This document shows positions 27,076 to 35,935 of a stretch of DNA of 64,000 nucleotides, piece by piece. The DNA is from Chersky-840 sp963838775 (lineage in GTDB: Bacteria; Actinomycetota; Acidimicrobiia; Acidimicrobiales; UBA8190): positions 62,001 through 126,000 of the forward strand of contig CAWISP010000024.1 of assembly GCA_963838775.1 (NCBI GenBank). Direction: 5' to 3'. Numbering within the stretch: position 1 is the stretch's first letter; every line of letters begins with the position of its first letter. Below the pieces are notes generated by a model that saw only the letters and a program-made list of their open reading frames with translations, had not been told where the DNA came from and searched no databases. The translations under genes were made by a program, and so were the position numbers.

Positions 27076-27819
27076 TCACCTCCGCCACGGCTCGTAGCCC
27101 TCGGCCTCGAGACGATCCGCAAGGGCGGGGCCGCCACTCTCCACGATCCTTCCGTCCACCAGCACGTGCACGGCGTCGGGTCGCAGCAGTTCCAAGATGC
27201 GCGTGTAGTGCGTGACGAGGAGCACGCCGAGGGAGGGCCGTTCGCCCCGCACCGCCTGCACGCCGTCGGCCACGATGCGCAAAGCATCGATGTCGAGGCC
27301 GGAGTCGGTCTCGTCGAGCACCGCCAGCTCCGGGTCGAGCATGGCCATCTGGAGGATCTCGTTCCGCTTCTTCTCGCCCCCGGAGAACCCTTCGTTCAGG
27401 TGGCGCTCGCCGAAGGCAGGGTCCATGCCGAGGCGCTTCATCCACTCGAGCATCGTCATGCGGACCTCGAGCACCGAACGGTCGTCGCCGACGCGCCCTG
27501 ACACCGCTTGGCGTAGGAACTGGATCACCGGGACGCCGGGAATCTCCTCGGGATATTGAAACGCCAGGAACATGCCGGCCTTGGCGCGCACGTCGGTGGG
27601 CCACGCCGTGACGTCTTCGCCGCGGAAGCGGATGGCGCCCGAAGTGACCTGGTACGAGGGATTCCCGAGGAGGGTGCTCGCCAGTGTCGACTTGCCCGAG
27701 CCGTTGGGGCCCATGAGGGCGTGCAGCTCCCCCTCGCCCACGGCCAGGTCGACCCCGCGCAGGATCTCGGTCCCCTCGACCGCTACATGTAGGTGCTCGA
27801 TCTCCAGGAGCGGGGTCAC
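27076..27819 (-). CDS. sufC: SufC-type ABC ATPase (second copy)
   Basis: A 247-residue canonical SufC: Walker A GPNGSGKST (about 37-45), the Q-loop region FLAFQYPEEIPGVPV, signature FSGGEKKRNE, Walker B with LDETDSGLDI and the His of LVTHYTRI. This copy fits the SufC consensus better than the one beside sufD. It heads the sufC-sufS-sufU operon. Two SufC genes in one locus are unusual because a single SufC normally serves SufB and SufD. Confidence 0.93.
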   Translation of the reverse strand: MTPLLEIEHLHVAVEGTEILRGVDLAVGEGELHALMGPNGSGKSTLASTLLGNPSYQVTSGAIRFRGEDVTAWPTDVRAKAGMFLAFQYPEEIPGVPVIQFLRQAVSGRVGDDRSVLEVRMTMLEWMKRLGMDPAFGERHLNEGFSGGEKKRNEILQMAMLDPELAVLDETDSGLDIDALRIVADGVQAVRGERPSLGVLLVTHYTRILELLRPDAVHVLVDGRIVESGGPALADRLEAEGYEPWRR

Positions 27820-27850
27820 GGCAGGGAGTCTATCGCCGCGGCGAGATTTT

Positions 27851-27866
27851 CACTACGGCCATAGTG
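27851..27866. promoter_or_regulatory. Inverted repeat in the sufC/debranching-enzyme divergent promoter region
   Basis: CACTA-N6-TAGTG lies 32-47 bp upstream of the sufC-sufS-sufU operon. A -10-like hexamer TAGACT reads leftward near 27829-27834, which would place the repeat over the -35 region. The half site (read leftward, CACTAT) resembles the ACTAT half of the palindrome before sufB, so one regulator could serve both. This is inferred from two sites only. Confidence 0.35.
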
Positions 27867-27974
27867 GCAATCCGGCGGCCGCCCCGGCGCCGGGCGTCGG
27901 CCCCCGCGACGTCCCCCGGAAACGCTCCGACCAGGTCATTCGGTTGTCCACTCCGGTCCGGTAGCGTCCCCTCG

Positions 27975-30119
27975 ATGAGTGAACCGTGGACCTTCAGCGG
28001 CAAGGTGGCCGGCCTGGGGATGTCCGGAGGCGCCGTCACCCTGGTCGACGAGTCCACCTTCACCATCAGCGGCCGAGAGGGCGACGTGGTGACCCCTTCG
28101 GCCGAAGGGCTGTTCGTCCGGGACACCCGGATCCTGTCCCGCTTCGAGTTGCGGGTGAACGGGGCGAGACCCGAGGGGCTGGCCGTCGTGTCCGACGACC
28201 CCTTCTCGGCCACCTTCGTGTCCCGTTGCCCGCCTCGCCCGGGTCTCGCCGACTCCACCTTGATGGTGTTCCGCCGCCGCTACGTGGGCCAGGGGATGCG
28301 CGAGGACCTCGTGATCCGCAATTTCGGCGACGAGCCGACGTTCTGCTCGGTGGAGCTGTTCCTCGACTCCGATTTCGCCGACCTCTTCGCCGTCAAAGAA
28401 GGGCGGTTCGGAAGTTCGGACGGGGAGATCACCAGGGACCACCGCGACGGCCAGCTCGAATTCTCCTACCGGAGGGGCACCGTCAGTCGAGGACTGGTCA
28501 TCCACCTCTCCCCGACGCCCGCCCTCGTCGCCGACGACCTCGTCAGCTTCGAGGCGATCGTCCCCGCTCACGGCGAGTGGACCGGGTGCCTGGAGTTCCA
28601 CCCCGTGATCGAAGGCAAGGCCGTCGACCCCCGCTATCTGTGCGGGCAACCGGTCGAGCGGGCCGCCCCCGCCGAGCGGCTCGCCCAGTGGCGTCGTCAG
28701 GTGCCCCAGATCGAGACCGATCACGACGGCTTGCGGACCGTCATCGCCTCGAGTGCGGAGGACCTCGGCGCGCTTCGGATCTTCGACCCCGACTATCCCG
28801 AGCGTGTCGTCTTGGCGGCAGGCGCACCGTGGTTCATGACCGTCTTCGGCCGCGACTCGCTCATCACGTCGTGGATGGCGTTGCTCGTCGACCCCGATCT
28901 GGCGCTCGGGGTGCTGCAGACCCTCGCCCGGTTCCAGGGCAAGAGCATCGACCCGAGGAGCGACGAGCAGCCCGGCCGCATCCTCCACGAGATGCGCTTC
29001 GGCGACGCGCCGTCGCTGTCACTCGGAGGCGGCAACATCTACTACGGGACCGCCGATGCCACGCCTTTGTTCGTCATGCTCCTCGGTGAGCTACGGCGGT
29101 GGGGACTTGCTCGCGAGGTGGTGGACGAACTCCTCCCCAACGCGGAGCGAGCGCTCGAGTGGATCGAGAATTACGGGGACCTCGACGGCGACGGGTACGT
29201 CGAGTACCAGCGGATGACGGACCGGGGTCTCGCCAATCAAGGCTGGAAGGACTCTGCCGACGGTATCCGCTATCGCGACGGAACGATCGCCCATGCCCCC
29301 ATCGCCTTGTGTGAGGTTCAGGCGTACGTCTACAGCGCGTACCTGGCTCGCGCCCACTTCGCGCGCGAGGCGGGGGACGAGACCACCTTCGAACGGTTCC
29401 GCTCCAAGGCGACCAGATTGAAGACCGAGTTCAACCGGGATTTCTGGCTCGAGGACCGGGGCTGGTTCGCGGTCGGCCTCGATGCCGACAAGCGTCCCAT
29501 CGACTCGCTCACCTCGAACATCGGGCACTGCCTGTGGACCGGCATCGTCGACCAGGACAAGGCCCGGATGGTCGCCGACAAGCTCATGGAGCCGGAGCTC
29601 AACAGCGGGTGGGGAGTCCGCACGCTGGCCTCGTCGATGGGGGGGTACAACCCCATGAGCTATCACTGCGGTTCGGTGTGGCCCCACGACACGGCCATCG
29701 TGGCGGCGGGGCTGGCCCGGTACGGGTTCATGGACGATTCCCTGCGGCTCATCGGTTCACTGCTGGACGCGGCACTGTCCCTCGGGGGTCGTCTCCCCGA
29801 GCTCTACTGCGGGCTGGACCGAGCCGAGTTCTCGTCTCCGGTTGCCTACCCGACGTCGTGCTCACCCCAGGCCTGGGCGGCGGCGTCGCCGCTGCTGTGC
29901 CTGCGCACGATGCTGCGCCTGGACCCGTGGGTCCCCTACGGCAAGACGTGGTTGTCGCCGATCCTTCCCGAGGGCATGAAGCACCTGAAGGTGGCGGGGA
30001 TCCCACTGGCCGGATCGCGCGTCACGGTGGAGGTCGACGGCGACGACGTCGAAGTGACGGGACTGCCCCCCGAGGTGGCGCTCGTCACCGAGCCTCGTCA
30101 TCCCGCCACGGCGGTCTGA
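27975..30119 (+). CDS. Glycogen-debranching-type amylo-alpha-1,6-glucosidase
   Basis: A 714-residue two-domain protein. The N-terminal beta-rich domain (about residues 1-250) starts MSEPWTFSGKVAGLGMSGG and matches the GDE_N_bis pattern with GLFVRDTRILSRFELRVNG. The C-terminal (alpha/alpha)6 barrel carries PWFMTVFGRDSLITSWMAL, with the catalytic-type acidic residues, then GDGYVEYQRM and YHCGSVWPHDTAI typical of amylo-alpha-1,6-glucosidases. It should hydrolyse alpha-1,6 branches of glycogen or related glucans in the cytoplasm. It is divergent from the SUF operon. Substrate choice among alpha-glucans is not visible from sequence. Confidence 0.88.
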   Translation: MSEPWTFSGKVAGLGMSGGAVTLVDESTFTISGREGDVVTPSAEGLFVRDTRILSRFELRVNGARPEGLAVVSDDPFSATFVSRCPPRPGLADSTLMVFRRRYVGQGMREDLVIRNFGDEPTFCSVELFLDSDFADLFAVKEGRFGSSDGEITRDHRDGQLEFSYRRGTVSRGLVIHLSPTPALVADDLVSFEAIVPAHGEWTGCLEFHPVIEGKAVDPRYLCGQPVERAAPAERLAQWRRQVPQIETDHDGLRTVIASSAEDLGALRIFDPDYPERVVLAAGAPWFMTVFGRDSLITSWMALLVDPDLALGVLQTLARFQGKSIDPRSDEQPGRILHEMRFGDAPSLSLGGGNIYYGTADATPLFVMLLGELRRWGLAREVVDELLPNAERALEWIENYGDLDGDGYVEYQRMTDRGLANQGWKDSADGIRYRDGTIAHAPIALCEVQAYVYSAYLARAHFAREAGDETTFERFRSKATRLKTEFNRDFWLEDRGWFAVGLDADKRPIDSLTSNIGHCLWTGIVDQDKARMVADKLMEPELNSGWGVRTLASSMGGYNPMSYHCGSVWPHDTAIVAAGLARYGFMDDSLRLIGSLLDAALSLGGRLPELYCGLDRAEFSSPVAYPTSCSPQAWAAASPLLCLRTMLRLDPWVPYGKTWLSPILPEGMKHLKVAGIPLAGSRVTVEVDGDDVEVTGLPPEVALVTEPRHPATAV

Positions 30120-30138
30120 CGGCACGGCAAACGTGCGC

Positions 30139-30152
30139 CGGGGCGTGCCCCG
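30139..30152. terminator. Short GC hairpin between convergent genes
   Basis: CGGGG-CGTG-CCCCG (5-bp stem, 4-base loop) lies between the stop of the debranching enzyme and the stop of the convergent lipoprotein. It is short and lacks a U-tract, so it is only a weak bidirectional terminator candidate. Confidence 0.3.
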
Positions 30153-30164
30153 CGTCGCCGGGCG

Positions 30165-31199
30165 TCAGCCCGCCGGCAGGGTTCGGAGGCCGTCGACGGG
30201 GCCGACCGGAGCATGGGGAACCTGGCCCTGGGCCGTTCCCAGAGGAACGACGTCGTCGACGACCTGCACGCTCGTCGCCTTCGACCCACAGTCGGGATCG
30301 AAGGGCTTTCGCACCACGACCTGAACCGACGACGCGCTCGGGCCCGGAACCTCGGTCCATCCGAAATAGGTACTGCATGCCGGCATGGTCACACGCACGG
30401 CGGTGCTCGTCGGGCCCACCGGTTGCCAGGGGACCGAGACAAGCTCGTTCGGGCGACTGACGCTCGCCCCGAGCACGGGTCCGGTGCACGCCAGAGCGCT
30501 ACGGCTCGTGTAGTCGATCACGCTGCCACCGGTGTCGGCGTCGATGACGACAACCACGTAGCGGGTGGCGGGCCGAGGTCGTCCAGCCAGCGCCGGGCAG
30601 TCGGCATCCCAGGCAATGCCCACCCAGGCAAGGCGATTGTCATAGCGGGGAAGGCTTGGGGCGGGTGTCGTGAGCGGGGGTGCCGACGACGTTGTCGTCC
30701 CCGCCACCGCCGTCCCGGCGCCGGCACTCGTGGTGGTCGCCCCCGGCGTCGGGGTGGTGTTCATCGTCGTGGTCGTCGTCGCATGTGTCGTGGTCGTGGT
30801 GGGACCCGTGGTGGACGTGGTCGCGCCGCCCGCGCCGGCAACCGTCGTGGTAGCGCCGGGCCCGGTTGTCGTCGCGGTGGCCGCTGACACCTCGGGTGAG
30901 ACCGTCGCGTCGCCCAAGCCGAGGATGGAGAACCGGTAGGCACCGTCGACGACGTCGGCCGCGCTGAACAGCGCCTGTGCCGTCTCCGCCGACACGCGTG
31001 GCTTCACTTTGCCTGCCGGTGCCACCACCAGGTCCCCGTCGTCGAGCTCGACACGCGCCACGAAGCGTCCCCTCACGACCGACGACAGGGCCGGAAGGTG
31101 GGGAACCATGGCGATCTTGGGCGCCACCGAACAGGAGCTGAGCAACCCCACTGCGACGACCAGGACCGTGGTGCGAAGCAGGCTGGGCATGGGTCGCAC
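30165..31199 (-). CDS. Lipoprotein with Thr-rich linker, function unknown
   Basis: About 344 residues. The N-terminus MPSLLRTTVLVVAVGLLSSC is a lipoprotein signal with lipobox LSSC, so the protein is probably anchored outside the membrane. An N-terminal domain of about 90 residues is followed by a long Thr/Ala/Gly/Pro linker and a C-terminal beta-rich domain with several cysteines (in DADCPALAG, ALACTGPV, MPACSTYFGW and DPDCGSK). The start may be the ATG at 31199 or the one 9 bp later. No family is recognised. It is divergent from the FGGY kinase gene, with 40 bp between them. Confidence 0.75.
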   Translation of the reverse strand: MRPMPSLLRTTVLVVAVGLLSSCSVAPKIAMVPHLPALSSVVRGRFVARVELDDGDLVVAPAGKVKPRVSAETAQALFSAADVVDGAYRFSILGLGDATVSPEVSAATATTTGPGATTTVAGAGGATTSTTGPTTTTTHATTTTTMNTTPTPGATTTSAGAGTAVAGTTTSSAPPLTTPAPSLPRYDNRLAWVGIAWDADCPALAGRPRPATRYVVVVIDADTGGSVIDYTSRSALACTGPVLGASVSRPNELVSVPWQPVGPTSTAVRVTMPACSTYFGWTEVPGPSASSVQVVVRKPFDPDCGSKATSVQVVDDVVPLGTAQGQVPHAPVGPVDGLRTLPAG

Positions 31200-31239
31200 G
31201 GGCCCCAGTCTGCCCGCGGCAGGGCGTTAGGCTGCGTCA

Positions 31240-32847
31240 ATGTCGGCCGATGTCAGCGCACGCGGCGGATCGGCGTCATCTTCCGACGATGCCTTCGTCC
31301 TCGCCGTCGACCTGGGGACGGGCGGGCCCAAGGTGGCTGTGGTCTCCCCGCAGGGAAGGATCGCCGCCAGCGCGTCGGAGCCCGTGGCGTTGCATCTCCT
31401 GCCTGGCGGCGGGGCCGAGCAGGACCCGGCCGCGTGGTGGGGAGCCATCGTCGGCGCGGCGCGGCGCGCTCTCGAGCAGTCGGGGGCGAGCCCGTCGAGT
31501 GTGATCGGCGTGGGCTGCACCGCACAGTGGTCGGGGACCGTGGCCGTCGACGCCGAGGGAGAACCCTTGCGGCCCGCCGTGATCTGGATGGACTCGCGAG
31601 GCAACACGGCGATGCGACGTCAGATGAGCGGCAAGGTCAGCGTGCTCGGGTATGACGTGCGCAAGATCCAGCGCTGGATCCGACTCACCGGAGGTGCCCC
31701 GAGTCGATCAGGTAAGGACCCCACCGCCCACATCCTGTGGATCCGCGACGCCGAGCCCGATGTCTACGGCGCCACGTTCAAGTTCCTCGAACCGGTGGAC
31801 TGGCTGAACCAACGCCTCACGGGGCGGTTTGCCGCGTCCTACGACTCGATCGCCGCCCACTGGGTGACCGACAACCGGAGGATCGACGCCGTCGGCTACG
31901 ACGAGTCGTTGCTCCGCATGTCGGGGCTCGAGCGTTCCAAGCTCCCCGACATCGTCCCCTCCGCCACGGTGATGGGTTCGTTGCGGGCCGAGGCGGCCCA
32001 AGAGCTCGGACTCCCGGTCGGCGTCCCCGTCGTCACCGGGACCGGGGACGTGCATTCCGCCGCCGTGGGGTCAGGGGCCGTCGCCGATTACGACGGTCAC
32101 CTCTACATCGGGACGTCGTCGTGGATCTCGTGCCACCTGCCCTTCAAGAAGACCGACGCCATACGGAACGTGGCGTCGATCCCCGCCGCCATTCCCGGTC
32201 GTTACATGGTGGCCGACGAGCATGAGACGGCAGGAGCGTGCTTGACCTTCCTCGCCAAGAACGTGTTGTTCGGCCCCGGACCGCATCCCGGTATCGGCAA
32301 TGTGTACCGGTACTTCGACGAGGTGGCGACGAAGGTGCCAGCGGGGTCGCACGGAGCGATGTTCACACCCTGGCTCAACGGCGAGCGTTCGCCGGTCGAC
32401 GACCACACCATTCGCGGTGGCTTCCACAACCTGTCGCTCTCCACTTCGCGCGACGACCTGGTGCGCGCCGTGTACGAGGGGGTCGCGCTCAACAGTCGTT
32501 GGCTGCTCGGTGCGGTGGAGCATTTCGTGGGGAGGTCGTTCGAGACCCTGGCATTCATCGGGGGCGGCGCCAACTCCGATGTCTGGGCCCAGATCCACGC
32601 CGATGCCATGGGACGGCGCATCCGCCAGGTGAAAGACCCTGTCCTCGCCAACGTGCGGGGAGCCGGGCTCTTGACCCTGCTCGCACTCGGTCGTCTCACG
32701 GTCGACGACATCCCTGCCCTGGTGGAAGTGGGGAGGACGTTCGAGCCCGACCCCGCCGCCGCTGCTGTGTACGGGGAGCTCTACGACGAGTTCGTGAACC
32801 TCTACAAGCAGACCAAGGACATCCACCGCCGACTCAATCGGCATTGA
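31240..32847 (+). CDS. FGGY-family carbohydrate kinase (xylulokinase-like)
   Basis: A 535-residue sugar kinase. The N-terminal domain has the phosphate-binding VLAVDLGTGGPKVAVV, the conserved Gln-Trp GCTAQWSGT and VIWMDSRG. The second FGGY domain holds GTGDVHSAAVGSGAV, the ATP-binding IGTSSWISC and FIGGGANSDVWAQI. Family members phosphorylate xylulose, glycerol, gluconate or similar; xylulokinase is closest in length and layout but there is no isomerase or transporter nearby to support a substrate. The gene converges on the glutamine-synthetase-like gene with a 35-bp gap. Confidence 0.86.
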   Translation: MSADVSARGGSASSSDDAFVLAVDLGTGGPKVAVVSPQGRIAASASEPVALHLLPGGGAEQDPAAWWGAIVGAARRALEQSGASPSSVIGVGCTAQWSGTVAVDAEGEPLRPAVIWMDSRGNTAMRRQMSGKVSVLGYDVRKIQRWIRLTGGAPSRSGKDPTAHILWIRDAEPDVYGATFKFLEPVDWLNQRLTGRFAASYDSIAAHWVTDNRRIDAVGYDESLLRMSGLERSKLPDIVPSATVMGSLRAEAAQELGLPVGVPVVTGTGDVHSAAVGSGAVADYDGHLYIGTSSWISCHLPFKKTDAIRNVASIPAAIPGRYMVADEHETAGACLTFLAKNVLFGPGPHPGIGNVYRYFDEVATKVPAGSHGAMFTPWLNGERSPVDDHTIRGGFHNLSLSTSRDDLVRAVYEGVALNSRWLLGAVEHFVGRSFETLAFIGGGANSDVWAQIHADAMGRRIRQVKDPVLANVRGAGLLTLLALGRLTVDDIPALVEVGRTFEPDPAAAAVYGELYDEFVNLYKQTKDIHRRLNRH

Positions 32848-32882
32848 CCGCCGGTCGCGCTCGGGAGCGGAGCCCGCGCCGC

Positions 32883-34241
32883 TCAGATGCGCTCGAAGTT
32901 CCGGCTCAGCTCCCAGTCGGTGACCACCTGGTTGGCCCGGGCCCACTCCTGCCGGGCGGTGTTCAGGAGGTGGTGATGCACGTCGTCACCGAACGCGTCC
33001 TTGGCGATCGTCGAGGACTCGAGCTCTTCTATGGCCTCGACCAGTGTCGTCGGCACACGGGGGACGTCAGTGGCGTTGTAGGCGTTTCCCTCGAACGGCG
33101 CGGCCAGCTCGAGGTCGTGCTCGACTCCCCACAAGCCGGCGGCGACGATCCCGGCCAGCGCCAGATACGGGTTCACGTCGGCACCGGGGATCCGGCACTC
33201 CACCCGCCTGGCCTCGTCCCGGCCTACGAGTCGGAACCCACAGGTGCGGTTGTCGTGGCCCCACACCGCCGCAGTGGGTGCCCACGACCCCGGGACGTAG
33301 CGCTTGTACGAGTTGACGTACGGCGCCCACAGCCACGTGAGCTGGCGGGCACCGGCGAGCAGACCGGCGACGAACTTCCGGCCCACGTCCGAGAGATGCG
33401 ACGGCCCGTCCTCGCCCCACATCAGGGGTGCGCCGGACTCGGCATCCCAGAGGCTGGCGTGGATGTGGCAGGACGAGCCCACTTCGGCCATCGACCACTT
33501 GGCCATGAACGTGGCCGATCGGCCGCACTGGTCGGCGATCTCCTTCACCCCGTTCTTGAAGACCAGGTGTCGATCGGCGACCTCGAGGGCCCGTCCGTAG
33601 GTGACGTTGACCTCGTGCTGGCCCCGGCCCGCCTCGCCCTTGGAGAACTCCACCGGGATGTCGGCGGCCACCATCTCGTTGCGGATCCGGCGCAGTACGT
33701 ATTCCTCGCGCGACGTCTGCAGGAGCTGGTAGTCCTCGATGGTCGACACGTGCGGATGGAGGTCACGCCACTGCCGTGACGAGGCTTCTTCGAAGTTCTC
33801 TTGGAACAGGTAGAACTCGAGCTCGGTGGCGCACCGGACGTCGAGCCCGAGCTGACGTGCCCTGTCGATCTGTCGCCGCAGCACCTGGCGGGGAGACACC
33901 TCGACTGGGTTCCCTTCGGTATCGGTCACGTCGCACACCACCATGGCCGAGCCTTCGAGCCACGGCAGGATCCGCAGGGTGGAGAGGTCCGGCATGGCGA
34001 CGACGTCGCCGTAGCCGTTCTCCCAATTGGCGAACCTGTATCCGGGGAGCGGTTCCATGTCGACGTCGACAGCGAGGAGATAGTCACATGCCTCGATGCC
34101 GTGTTCGAGCACGTGGTCGAGGAAGAACCTCCCCGTGACACGCTTCCCGACCGGGCGTCCCTGCATGTCGGGAAAGGCCACCACCACCGTGTCGAGGGAT
34201 CCGTCGGTGATCCGTCTGGTCAGCTCGTTCTGGTCAAGCAT
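32883..34241 (-). CDS. Glutamine synthetase-like gamma-glutamyl ligase (PuuA/GlnA3-like)
   Basis: A 452-residue glutamine synthetase-fold enzyme with start MLDQNELTRRITDGSLDTVV. Metal and ATP sites are visible in the CATELEFYLF segment, in FSKGEAGRGQHEVNVTYG, in SCHIHASLWD and in NRTCGFRLVGRDEARRVECR. It has no Tyr-adenylylation segment of the main GlnA. With a gamma-glutamyl hydrolase and an aldehyde dehydrogenase close by, the likely role is glutamylation of an amine such as putrescine in the gamma-glutamyl polyamine pathway. Other gamma-glutamyl ligases (methylamine, ethanolamine) share this sequence type. Confidence 0.82.
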   Translation of the reverse strand: MLDQNELTRRITDGSLDTVVVAFPDMQGRPVGKRVTGRFFLDHVLEHGIEACDYLLAVDVDMEPLPGYRFANWENGYGDVVAMPDLSTLRILPWLEGSAMVVCDVTDTEGNPVEVSPRQVLRRQIDRARQLGLDVRCATELEFYLFQENFEEASSRQWRDLHPHVSTIEDYQLLQTSREEYVLRRIRNEMVAADIPVEFSKGEAGRGQHEVNVTYGRALEVADRHLVFKNGVKEIADQCGRSATFMAKWSMAEVGSSCHIHASLWDAESGAPLMWGEDGPSHLSDVGRKFVAGLLAGARQLTWLWAPYVNSYKRYVPGSWAPTAAVWGHDNRTCGFRLVGRDEARRVECRIPGADVNPYLALAGIVAAGLWGVEHDLELAAPFEGNAYNATDVPRVPTTLVEAIEELESSTIAKDAFGDDVHHHLLNTARQEWARANQVVTDWELSRNFERI

Positions 34242-34303
34242 GCCCGCACCATGGCACGGTGCAGCGCCTGCGTCCAGCACGACCGGCGCGTCGCGAACCG
34301 CCC

Positions 34304-35083
34304 CTATTCCGGGGTCACGTAGGCGGCGGTGATCCCCCCGTCGACGACGAGAGCCGAGCCGGTCATGAACGAGGACTCGTCAGAGGCGAGGAACAGCGCG
34401 GCGCGCGCTACCTCTTCGGGGCGTCCCAAGCGCCCCATCGGGATGTGGACGAGCCTCCGGTTGCGGCGCTCGGGGTCGGCGAGCAGGTCGGCGAGAAGCG
34501 GGGTCTCGATGGGACCCGGGCACAGGGCGTTGGCTCGGATCCCCTGGCGGGCGTACTCCACGGCCAACTCCCGGGTGAAGGCAAGGACGCCGCCCTTCGA
34601 TGCCGTGTAGGCGACCTGTGCCGTCGCCGCACCCATGAGCGCCACGAAGGAAGCCACGTTGACGATCGACCCTCCGCCCGAGTCGACCATGGCAGGGACG
34701 GCACCCCGGCAGCACAGCCACACACCCTTGAGGTTCACGTTCATGACGCGGTCCCAGGTCGCCGGGGGCGTGTCGAGGACGCCACCGTCGTCGCCGGGGA
34801 AGATCCCGGCGTTGTTGAAGAGCACGTGCAGACCACCCAGCTGCTGGGTGGCGGCGGCGACGACGTCGGCCACCTGCGATTCATCGGACACGTCCGCTAC
34901 GACGGCGATGGCGCGTCCTCCGGCGCCGACGATCTGCTCGACGGTGTCGCGGGCAGCCTGGGCCACCATGTCGGCAACGACCACGGCGGCACCTTCGGAT
35001 GCGAACAGGGTGGCGGCGACGCGCCCGATCCCGCTGCCCGATCCCGTGATCACCGCCACTTTCCCTGCGAGCCGCGCCGTCAC
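34304..35083 (-). CDS. SDR-family NAD(P)-dependent oxidoreductase
   Basis: A 259-residue classical short-chain dehydrogenase starting at the GTG at 35083. The cofactor motif TGSGSGIG lies near residues 13-20, ADM follows the second strand (NAD preference likely), NNAGIF marks the fourth strand, and the catalytic Ser/Tyr/Lys are in NVASF, YTASKGG. The C-terminus ends with the SFMTGSALVVDGG element. It is downstream of no visible promoter of its own and lies just upstream of the ligase gene on the same strand, with about 60 bp between, so it may belong to the polyamine cluster. Substrate unknown. Confidence 0.88.
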   Translation of the reverse strand: MTARLAGKVAVITGSGSGIGRVAATLFASEGAAVVVADMVAQAARDTVEQIVGAGGRAIAVVADVSDESQVADVVAAATQQLGGLHVLFNNAGIFPGDDGGVLDTPPATWDRVMNVNLKGVWLCCRGAVPAMVDSGGGSIVNVASFVALMGAATAQVAYTASKGGVLAFTRELAVEYARQGIRANALCPGPIETPLLADLLADPERRNRRLVHIPMGRLGRPEEVARAALFLASDESSFMTGSALVVDGGITAAYVTPE

Positions 35084-35202
35084 GGCACGACCATACCCGG
35101 CACGGGCCGCGGCCCCGGGCTCCGACGACCCCGCCCGGGCCGGACGCCGCCGAGGGTCTCTGCCGGGACCGGGCACCGAGGCGTCGGTGTGATACTGGTC
35201 CC

Positions 35203-35922
35203 ATGGCCACGCGCGCCACGCCCATCGTCGGGCTCACGACCTACCGCCAGCAGGCCGCATGGGGTGCGTGGGACCGACCGGCCGCGATCCTGCCCGCTTC
35301 GTATGTGGACACCGTCGCGGCCGCCGGCGGGTGCCCCGTCCTGCTATCCCCCTCCGAGGGCGGGGTCGGCGACGACGCGGCTGCGACCAGCGTGGTCGCA
35401 AGGCTGGACGCGCTCGTCCTCGTCGGCGGGGGTGACATCGACCCGGCTCTCTACGGACAACCTCCCCATGTGGCGACCTCGGGTGTCGACGCCGGGCGTG
35501 ACGCCAATGAGGTGGCGCTGCTCGGTGCCGCCCTCGAGGTGGACCTGCCGGTGTTGGCGGTGTGCCGGGGCATGCAACTGCTCAACGTCGTCTTGGGCGG
35601 GACACTGTTCCAGCACGTGCCCGATGTCGTGGGGACCGTCGCCCATCAGCCGGCCCGGGGCTGCTTCGCAGACGTCGACGTCACGACCGATGCGGGCTCG
35701 GCGGTGGCGAAGATCCTGGGTGACAGCGCCACCGTGCGTTGCTCGCACCACCAGGCCATCGACCGGTTGGGTGACGGGCTCGTCGTGACGGCGAGAGCGG
35801 CCGACGGGCTCATCGAGGCCGTCGAGTTGCCGGCGGCTCGATTCGTCGTCGCCGTGCAGTGGCACCCCGAGGAAGAAGGAGACACCCGGCCCTTCCGCGC
35901 CCTGTTGGAGGCGATCCCATGA
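35203..35922 (+). CDS. Gamma-glutamyl-gamma-aminobutyrate hydrolase-like class I amidotransferase (PuuD-like)
   Basis: A 239-residue peptidase C26 protein. The nucleophile Cys lies in LAVCRGMQLLNVVLGG and the His-Glu pair in AVQWHPEEEGD; the start has IVGLTTYRQQAAWG, typical of PuuD. PuuD cleaves gamma-glutamyl-GABA to GABA and glutamate in the last step of gamma-glutamylated putrescine breakdown. It is divergent from the SDR and followed 13 bp later by an aldehyde dehydrogenase, the preceding step of that pathway. Confidence 0.86.
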   Translation: MATRATPIVGLTTYRQQAAWGAWDRPAAILPASYVDTVAAAGGCPVLLSPSEGGVGDDAAATSVVARLDALVLVGGGDIDPALYGQPPHVATSGVDAGRDANEVALLGAALEVDLPVLAVCRGMQLLNVVLGGTLFQHVPDVVGTVAHQPARGCFADVDVTTDAGSAVAKILGDSATVRCSHHQAIDRLGDGLVVTARAADGLIEAVELPAARFVVAVQWHPEEEGDTRPFRALLEAIP

Positions 35923-35935
35923 TCGGGGCGAGCTC